A stretch of DNA of 19,937 nucleotides, taken from assembly GCA_024643825.1 (NCBI GenBank), contig JAHEME010000005.1:1-19937 (forward strand), in the 5' to 3' direction. Positions 14,144-19,937 of this stretch are shown here, piece after piece. Both the position numbers and the translations under genes were made by a program. A model generated the notes under the pieces. The model had not been told where the DNA came from. It made no database searches and saw only the letters and a program-made list of their open reading frames with translations. The number at the start of each line of letters is the position of its first letter. Position 1 is the stretch's first letter. Source of the DNA: Chloroflexota bacterium (GTDB lineage Bacteria; Chloroflexota; Anaerolineae; Aggregatilineales; UBA3940).

Positions 14144-15172
14144 TCAGATACCGGAATTCGGTAGTGGAGCAGGCTTCAATCCACGCTTCTCAAGATAGCC
14201 ATGTTCCAGATACCACCCGTACGCATCACGGATGCTATCCGCAAAGGGCCGTACTTGAAGGCCCAGGTCGCGCACTGCCTTCGTGTTGTGGTAGTAGAGG
14301 TAACGTGCTCCCATAAGCAATGCCTCTTTGTTGATGGGCAACTTGACCCCCATCTTCCGCAGAACCTCAACCCCTACTCCCATAATGGGTAGGAACCAGG
14401 GAGGGATATCCATCGGGGGCACGGCTGTTCCCAACACGGTGCTCACAATTTGCAGCGATTCTCTGTGTGTCATATTGGTTCCAGCGAGGATATATCGTTC
14501 CCCTGAGTGGCCCTTCTCAGCAGCCGCAATCTGACTCTCAACGCAATCTCGCACATCAATATAGTTTAACCCACCTCTGGGAAGTGCAGGAATCCCACCT
14601 TTAAGAGCCTGAATGATCAATTCGCCAGAAATAAATTTGAGGTCACGCGGGCCGACGACCGCACTGGGAAGAACGCTTACAGCATCCAAGCCCTGAGCAA
14701 CATATTCTTCCATCACCTGTTCCGCGAGATACTTGCTGTGTCCATAAGGGAATTCATGCGGTTCCAGATTGAATTGGCTGGACTCATCAAGGATGGGTTG
14801 ATCCTGAGTTGGAATTCCAAGGGCCGAGGATGAGCTGGTGAATACTACTCGCTTGACTCCGGCTTTCAGGGCGGCAGCGAATACATGTCTTGCTCCCTCG
14901 ACATTGACCCGATAAATCACATCGGATGCTGTGTGGCGATGATCCGAAACAGCCGCAATGTGGAAGACCCAATCAATGTCCTTCATAGCATCGGGAAGGG
15001 TTTCAGGTTCGAGGATGTCTCCTACGGCAAACTGGAGATCGAGTCCTTCTACAGCGTCTCCGGGAGAGTTCTTACGGCGCAACCCCAGAACTTCGATATT
15101 ACGTTCGTTGAGTGCCGCTACCAATGATGATCCCAGAAACCCGGTGCTTCCCGTAACCAGGGCACGAGTCAT
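14144..15172 (-). CDS. NAD-dependent epimerase/dehydratase, HpnA-like
   Basis: A 342-residue extended short-chain dehydrogenase. The NAD-binding loop is GSTGFLG (8-14), and the catalytic pair is Y143-x-x-x-K147 in FPYGHSKYLAEQ, with Ser residues in VFTSSSSALG just before. The layout (GERYILAGTNMTHRE near 240, and a hydrophobic segment PPWFLPIMGVGVEVL) resembles HpnA, a hopanoid-linked sugar epimerase, and dihydroflavonol-4-reductase-like enzymes. The exact reaction is not certain. I chose the ATG at 15172 because AAGGGAG lies eight bases upstream and the fold starts at once; the longer frame to 15217 would add 15 residues. It follows the glycosyltransferase gene by 71 bp, which suggests a shared sugar or lipid product. 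Confidence 0.87.
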   Translation of the reverse strand: MTRALVTGSTGFLGSSLVAALNERNIEVLGLRRKNSPGDAVEGLDLQFAVGDILEPETLPDAMKDIDWVFHIAAVSDHRHTASDVIYRVNVEGARHVFAAALKAGVKRVVFTSSSSALGIPTQDQPILDESSQFNLEPHEFPYGHSKYLAEQVMEEYVAQGLDAVSVLPSAVVGPRDLKFISGELIIQALKGGIPALPRGGLNYIDVRDCVESQIAAAEKGHSGERYILAGTNMTHRESLQIVSTVLGTAVPPMDIPPWFLPIMGVGVEVLRKMGVKLPINKEALLMGARYLYYHNTKAVRDLGLQVRPFADSIRDAYGWYLEHGYLEKRGLKPAPLPNSGI

Positions 15173-15243
15173 GATGCATCTCCCTTGCAGCCAGGTAATT
15201 GTCGATACATTGAGCATACGGTATGGCGATTATACACCCGGAG

Positions 15244-16131
15244 CTATTTGGTGGTCTCTGCTCGCTGCCAAAGATGGGAAAGAGGCTGGTGCTGGATGCG
15301 AACTCGCCAGAGGATCAGGAACCACAGATGGAGTCTTGCGACGAACAAAACGCACGTCCATACACATTCGCGCATATTCCGGGCATACCGAAGCGCGCGA
15401 ACACTTCCCCCAATGGCTTCATGCCAGAAACTTCTCATTCGTAGAGGGGACTTTGCTATAAATGGTTGTGCATACCCACCCGCACTGCGAACTTTCTGCT
15501 TTAACCAGTCTGCATATGTCGTAGGAAAGCGTACAAACACGCGAGCATCGGGCGCATAGCGAATCCGATAACCCTGTTCGCCAATCAGGTGAGACACAAC
15601 AGCATCTTCGGCAAGCGCATCTTCAGGAATCTCCTCAATCAGGCTGCGGCGGATGGCATAAAGATATCCGGAGCAGACGAAGAATTGCTCCTTCTGATCT
15701 CGCTTCAGACGCTCCCTATGAGCGCCTGCATCAGTGAGTAGATGAGACCAGTAGCCCAACATTGTGTTTCGTGAAGTAATCGAGATAGGCCGTCCGCTGA
15801 CAGCGCCTGTTCGCGGATCGTCGAATGGAGTCAAAAGCGCAGAAAGCGATTCTTGATCAATCCACACATCGCCATCTGTCATTACCACAAGATCAGTATG
15901 GGTTTCCGCCAGACCCAAATTCAAGGCATGAGGCTTGCCCTGTGCAGTGTCCCGAATCACACATACTTCAGAGAAATAAGTTGCCGCCTCAGCCGTTTGG
16001 TCGTCTGGACAGATCACAAGAATCTCTGCCTTGAACCTCGTCGCCTGAGGTACAAGTGTATGTAGAGCTGCGGTTAGCGTTTCGGCTTCACGAAATGCAG
16101 TGATTACTACTGATACAGTAAATGTGCTCAT
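15244..16131 (-). CDS. Family 2 glycosyltransferase
   Basis: A 295-residue GT-A-fold enzyme that moves a sugar from a nucleotide donor. Visible parts are the N-terminal VSVVITAFREAETL strand, GKPHALNLGL, the DxD metal site TDGDVW (Asp86, Asp88), an acidic acceptor site in LAEDAVVSH (Glu175-Asp176) and QKVR (212-215), a variant of Q-x-x-R-W. A hydrophobic stretch near 258-280 (CVLFVARLHLWFLILWRV) may hold it at the membrane, which fits a lipid-linked acceptor. Its ATG overlaps the stop of the reductase gene as ATGA (16128-16131), so translation is coupled. Donor and acceptor are unknown. Confidence 0.9.
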   Translation of the reverse strand: MSTFTVSVVITAFREAETLTAALHTLVPQATRFKAEILVICPDDQTAEAATYFSEVCVIRDTAQGKPHALNLGLAETHTDLVVMTDGDVWIDQESLSALLTPFDDPRTGAVSGRPISITSRNTMLGYWSHLLTDAGAHRERLKRDQKEQFFVCSGYLYAIRRSLIEEIPEDALAEDAVVSHLIGEQGYRIRYAPDARVFVRFPTTYADWLKQKVRSAGGYAQPFIAKSPLRMRSFWHEAIGGSVRALRYARNMRECVWTCVLFVARLHLWFLILWRVRIQHQPLSHLWQRAETTK

Positions 16132-17413
16132 AGAGTGGTGGTGCTTTTCTGCGCAAAGGTGTAAATCCGCCGAATCTGTTGGGCGATCAGGCGAGGTGAA
16201 ATAGGCAGGAAGAATTGAAGAATGAACAGAGGGTGAAAGATACTCTGTGGAGACATGAATCCCTGCGCGATCCGCAGTACCGACCTGGCAAGAAACTCAT
16301 ATTGATTCACTTCCCATAGAACATAATCCACAAACAGGGGAGTCACCAGAATATTCCGCAGTGCATTTAACCCCGCAAACATAGGACCAAAACGATGAAA
16401 TAGTTCTCTCTGGTAGCTGATATGATGGCGAGTATGGAACTGCATATCGTCGTGCAGAATCTCTGCGCCTAAAAGACTGCTCTCTATCGCCAAATCGATG
16501 CCCTCCCCCGTAACCGGATTGACCAGTCCCGTTGCTTCACCGACAACAATCCAGTTATCTCCCGCAACTCGCTCAGAGGGAAAGTCTATTCTGAGGGGAT
16601 ACCCCTTAATTGGGCCTTCTGGCTGGGCAAAGCGCATTACGGTCTCGCGTGAACGACGCGTAACAAAACCATCCAGCAAGTTCCGTGAGGTTTTATTGGC
16701 GCCCCAAAACGCAGGCATGATCCCTGCGCCGATATTCGCTCTCCCGTTTCCAGTTGGGAAGATCCATCCATAGCCAGGTAATAACTCATGATCAAAAAAA
16801 AATCATAACGGTTGGCAGGCATATCAACACCCGAAAAGTAACCCCGTGACGCACGAATAAGTAGGGGCTTATGCTTCAGAAATCCGCAGCGACGGAGCAA
16901 CCCTATGTTAGCTCCAACGGCAATCACTACTTGTTTAGCTTCAATTACGAATTTGCCGTCGGGCGAGCTGGCGACGACACGGTTGACCCGATCCGCTGCC
17001 ATCTCAATCTCTTCTACAGTGGTATGCCCCATGAACGAGGCTCCGGCGGCTAGAGCGTGGCGACGCAAAATGTCGTCGAAGGCTTCGCGCGGGAGGACCA
17101 GTGCGTGATGCTGGCTATCAGGCATGTAATCCCTGAATGCTAGATCGACCTCGGCCCCAAACGGGCCGACCATGCGCACACGTTCGATGATGGACGGATT
17201 AACCTCAGCGATTTTGTTCAGCACTTCCATCGACCGCAGCGTACTGACAGCCATTGGGGTAAGTCCATCACCGCAGGTCTTATCTCTGGGAAATTCGCTA
17301 CGGTCGATCATAAGTACATCATGGCCATCGCGAGCTAAAGACCATGCTGCGGCTGCACCCCCAGGGCCAGCACCGATTACCAGGATTTCAGGAAAGAGAG
17401 TTTGTAGTTCCAT
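16128..17413 (-). CDS. Geranylgeranyl-reductase-family flavoprotein, frame broken in a T9 run
   Basis: An FAD-dependent oxidoreductase of the geranylgeranyl reductase family, which saturates isoprenoid double bonds in lipids, quinones or pigments. The first part (17413 to about 16803) has the FAD loop VIGAGPGGAAAAWSLA, PRDKTCGDGLTP and a conserved RASRGYF. The second part (16793 to 16128) has ELLPGYGWIFPTGNGRANIG and GEATGLVNPVTGEGIDLAIES. They are in different frames. The switch falls at nine T's (minus strand, 16802-16794): ten T's, or seven, would give RYDFF(F)DHELLPGYGW, as the family expects. As written, the first frame runs on to a stop near 16637. This could be a sequencing error, recent mutation or slippage. 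The start is ATG 17413 or 17419; the stop overlaps the glycosyltransferase start. Confidence 0.82.
16794..16802. repeat. Nine-base A/T homopolymer at the frame break
   Basis: Nine A's on the plus strand (T's in the gene). The length is in the range where RNA polymerase slippage and indel errors are both common. It lies exactly between the two conserved halves of the reductase. Confidence 0.9.
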
Positions 17414-17613
17414 AATCATTATCCAATTGTTATTGCTTTGTAAGTATCCTTACAACAAGCCAATGATTCAAGCATAAAGTCTATGGCATAGAATAAGGAA
17501 AAAACTGATGTTCACATACCAAATCAAAAGATAACGTTAGCGAAGTGCAGTCATTCGTTCATTGCATGATGATCGAGGAAAAATTATAATGACCTGATCG
17601 ATTAAGAGATGGC

Positions 17614-17642
17614 TTGACCCTCCTATGGGCTATGTCTATACT
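17614..17642 (+). promoter_or_regulatory. Sigma-70-type promoter of the kinase gene
   Basis: TTGACC (17614-17619), a 17-base spacer, and TATACT (17637-17642); each box matches consensus at five of six positions. The expected transcript start is near 17649, giving a leader of about 80 bases. Confidence 0.65.
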
Positions 17643-17673
17643 GGTCTAGCTACCCATCTCAGGGAATGATTGC

Positions 17674-17697
17674 TACCAACTGTTTTCAAGGTTGGTA
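17674..17697 (+). promoter_or_regulatory. Hairpin in the kinase 5' leader
   Basis: TACCAAC (17674-17680) pairs with GTTGGTA (17691-17697) around a ten-base loop. It lies inside the predicted leader, 30 bases before the start codon. It could affect translation or message stability. Confidence 0.35.
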
Positions 17698-17727
17698 TGT
17701 GGCAAGGTAGAGATTACCGGGTGAGGA

Positions 17728-19710
17728 ATGTCTAATTCGAGCGATACACGGCAAATGGATACGGGAGATCAGCGATCCCTTTCAGTCCCTGAGGGCACTT
17801 TACAGCCCGGACAGGTGCTTCAGAGTCGCTACCGCATTCTGGGGATCATTGGGATGGGGGGCATGGGCGCCGTCTATCAGGCTCGTGACTTGCATTTTGC
17901 CAATGTGACGAAACTTTGCGCCGTCAAAGAGATGATCAATCTTGCTCAGGATCAACAATTACGCGAGCATACGATCCGCAACTTTGAACGCGAAGCAGAG
18001 ATTCTGGCGACACTGAGTCATCCTGCAATTCCTCAGATATACGATTTCTTTAGTTTTGGGGATCGAGCCTATCTGGTACTGGAATTTATTCAAGGTCGCG
18101 ATCTTGAAGCTCTCCTAAATGGAACCGAGAAGTTTCTTCCAACTGAGCAAGTTCGGCAATGGGCAATTGAAATTTGTGACGTGCTTCGCTATCTCCACAA
18201 TCACGAGCCAGAGCCTATCATCTTCCGAGATATGAAGCCAAGCAACGTGATGATTGACCATCATAAGCGTGTTCGTCTGATCGATTTTGGGATCGCCAAG
18301 ACCTTTCAGGTAGGTCAGCCAGGTACGATGATTGGCACGGAAGGATATTCTCCCCCAGAACAATATAAGGGACTTGCCTCCCCGACCGCAGATATCTATG
18401 CGTTGGGAGCTACACTACATCATTTACTCACCCGACGTGATCCAAGGCTAGAACCACCATTCTCCTTCGATCAACGTCCTATTCAGGATGTTAATCCTGA
18501 TGCTGAAGATGGGTTAGTTTCGGTTGTTATGCGCGCCCTTGCCTATAAGCCGGAAGATCGTTATTCGACGGCAGAAGCAATGCGCCAATCACTGGAAGCG
18601 CTCAGTTCAAGTTCTACAAACTTATCGGCCAGCGCACCCGCTCCACAACCATCGGTTGCTCAACAACCACGTCAAGCATCACCTACCCCGATGAGTACGC
18701 CTGCACCGGTGGAAGCCCCTGCGGTAAATCTACATGCGATGGTAGACAGCGTCCTTCCGATCTGGTCTTTTCGTGTGGAGGATGCAGTACGTTCCACGCC
18801 TCTAGTTCATAATGGGATCGTTTATTTTGGCTCATACGATAACAATCTATGGGCAATTGACGCCAAGGAAGGCAGTCTCATCTGGAAGTTTCCCACCGAG
18901 GCGGGAATTGGTTCTTCGCCTGTCTACGGGGGCGGTGCAGTCTATATTGGCTCGTCCGATAGCCATTTGTACGCGGTGGACGCACGCTCCGGGAAGCGGA
19001 AATGGGCATTTCAGGCACAGGGCAAGATATACACTACCCCTCTCATTGCTCTAGGGTTACTCTTTTTTGGATCAGACGATGGATACTTGTATGCCATCAA
19101 ACCTGGGGGGGCAAGCGCGCAGAAGATGTGGTCATTCAACGCAATGGGGCCAATTCGTTCTTCCCCAATTGTCCAGGATGACAACGTCTATTTTGGTTCG
19201 GATAGTGGCGAATTCTTCTGCCTCGATGTGGGTGGAGAGCTTCGCTGGCGTTTTCAAACTCGAAGAAGGGTCATGTCTACCCCGGTCATTCAGGACGATT
19301 TGATCTATGTTGGTTCAGATGACTGGCAAATGTATGCGCTTGATACAAGCCAGGGGTATCCTATCTGGCGGTTTCGTACCAAGGGGCCAGTAATATCCTC
19401 ACCGAGGATTTCACATGGCAAGATATTTTTCGGTTCTGCTGATGGCTATGTCTATGCCGTTGAAGCCCTATCAGGGCGTGAGGTATGGAAATTCGAGGTT
19501 GGTTCTAATGTAACGTCTTCTCCGTATGTCTATCGTGATTCTGTCTATATTGGGTCAGTAGACGGGGCACTCTACAGTTTACAGGCTGAGACAGGTGCAT
19601 TGTTGTGGCGGTTTCAAAGCCAGGGGCCAATCTTGTCATCGCCTCATGTGGTTGATGATGTTGTATTTGTGGGATCAGATGATCATCACATCTATGCTCT
19701 ACAAATCTAA
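17728..19710 (+). CDS. Ser/Thr protein kinase fused to an eight-repeat PQQ-type beta-propeller
   Basis: A 660-residue protein. Residues about 35-292 are a Hanks-type kinase: Gly-rich loop GMGGMGAVY (42-50), Lys67 in CAVKEM, catalytic FRDMKPSN (Asp168, Asn173), DFG (186-188) and PPE (209-211). HRD is replaced by FRD. Residues about 293-340 are a Ala/Pro/Ser linker. Residues 345-660 hold eight repeats of about 40 residues of the form W-x-F ... S-(S/T)-P ... V-Y-x-G-S-x-D ... L-Y-A-(L/I/V)-D, as in PQQ/BamB-type propellers. No membrane helix was seen, so the propeller is probably cytoplasmic and may bind a partner or ligand that controls the kinase. Only AGG, one base before the ATG, resembles a ribosome site; an ATG at 17755 is an alternative. 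Confidence 0.93.
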   Translation: MSNSSDTRQMDTGDQRSLSVPEGTLQPGQVLQSRYRILGIIGMGGMGAVYQARDLHFANVTKLCAVKEMINLAQDQQLREHTIRNFEREAEILATLSHPAIPQIYDFFSFGDRAYLVLEFIQGRDLEALLNGTEKFLPTEQVRQWAIEICDVLRYLHNHEPEPIIFRDMKPSNVMIDHHKRVRLIDFGIAKTFQVGQPGTMIGTEGYSPPEQYKGLASPTADIYALGATLHHLLTRRDPRLEPPFSFDQRPIQDVNPDAEDGLVSVVMRALAYKPEDRYSTAEAMRQSLEALSSSSTNLSASAPAPQPSVAQQPRQASPTPMSTPAPVEAPAVNLHAMVDSVLPIWSFRVEDAVRSTPLVHNGIVYFGSYDNNLWAIDAKEGSLIWKFPTEAGIGSSPVYGGGAVYIGSSDSHLYAVDARSGKRKWAFQAQGKIYTTPLIALGLLFFGSDDGYLYAIKPGGASAQKMWSFNAMGPIRSSPIVQDDNVYFGSDSGEFFCLDVGGELRWRFQTRRRVMSTPVIQDDLIYVGSDDWQMYALDTSQGYPIWRFRTKGPVISSPRISHGKIFFGSADGYVYAVEALSGREVWKFEVGSNVTSSPYVYRDSVYIGSVDGALYSLQAETGALLWRFQSQGPILSSPHVVDDVVFVGSDDHHIYALQI

Positions 19711-19734
19711 TGGATAGGAATGGGAGTTTTCAAT

Positions 19735-19937
19735 ATGGACTTGCTGCGTCGATTGTTTGGGGGAAGTACGCAAGAACAACCAGAAATTCATTCCGATCCC
19801 ATTGATCAAACTACTATAGTAGATGATATGGATACAGCACCCCTTCTGGATCGGGCGACTCCTGTGGCATCAATGTCAGACACGACTCCAATGGGGCCAC
19901 TGCAAACTCGTCCATTGGATCCGCCGAAAACCTACAA
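19735..19937 (+). CDS. Start of an unrecognised gene, cut by the right edge
   Basis: An open frame from the ATG at 19735 to the window end (67 codons), with GGGAG eight bases upstream and 24 bp after the kinase stop. It begins MDLLRRLFGGSTQEQPEIHS and continues as a polar, Thr/Pro/Asp-rich stretch that looks disordered. No domain is visible yet. The close spacing suggests it is in one operon with the kinase, so a substrate or a phosphatase partner is possible, but this is only a guess from context. Confidence 0.65.
   Translation, partial: MDLLRRLFGGSTQEQPEIHSDPIDQTTIVDDMDTAPLLDRATPVASMSDTTPMGPLQTRPLDPPKTY

Larger units (their letters stand above)
17414..17727. other. Intergenic region between divergent reductase and kinase genes
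   Basis: A 314-base AT-rich stretch without a gene. It holds the kinase promoter (17614-17642) and a leader hairpin (17674-17697). The minus-strand promoter for the reductase run should also be here. TTGTAA and TAACAA spaced by 17 bases near 17430-17455 are the best guess, but they match consensus poorly. Confidence 0.5.

Overview
The window looks like ordinary chromosome from a mid-GC bacterium, most likely a Chloroflexota (Anaerolineae-like) lineage. This is an inference from gene content, not a database result. The supporting features are secreted proteins with long Thr/Pro linkers, a Ser/Thr kinase fused to a PQQ-type beta-propeller, a mevalonate-pathway cluster that includes DUF35 zinc-ribbon proteins, and an APC transporter fused to two UspA domains. 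No rRNA, tRNA, CRISPR array, insertion sequence or phage gene was recognised.

Layout. 2-1029 (+) holds the end of a polar amino-acid ABC permease and its ATPase. 1214-3607 (+) is an APC permease with two C-terminal UspA domains. 3711-8003 (-) is a five-gene operon, transcribed as class II HMG-CoA reductase, HMG-CoA synthase, SCP2-type thiolase, a short zinc ribbon, then a full DUF35 protein. 8347-9489 (-) is a membrane-anchored polysaccharide deacetylase. It is divergent from 9589-11704 (+), which holds a Thr/Pro-linker lipoprotein-like protein and an unrecognised anchored protein. 11826-13043 (+) holds a phosphoribosyltransferase and a stand-alone receiver protein. 13133-17413 (-) is a run of geranylgeranyl-reductase-family flavoprotein (frame broken at a 9-base homopolymer), GT2 glycosyltransferase, HpnA-like epimerase, DinB-like protein and a four-helix membrane protein. 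17728-19937 (+) is the kinase-propeller gene and the start of another gene cut by the window edge.

How the genes work together. HMG-CoA reductase and synthase keep their catalytic residues and supply the early mevalonate pathway. In archaea, thiolase, HMG-CoA synthase and a DUF35 protein form one complex that passes acetoacetyl-CoA directly. The same three families lie side by side here, plus a second DUF35-like protein reduced to its zinc ribbon. The thiolase has Asp83 where the family has its nucleophilic cysteine and contains no cysteine at all, so it may be a structural or altered-chemistry partner. The later geranylgeranyl-reductase, glycosyltransferase and epimerase genes suggest isoprenoid or glycolipid modification, possibly using isoprenoids from the mevalonate pathway.

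The most notable observations are the cysteine-free thiolase, the duplicated zinc-ribbon pair, the frame break in the reductase, the eight-bladed kinase-propeller fusion and the back-to-back promoters of the two cell-surface genes.
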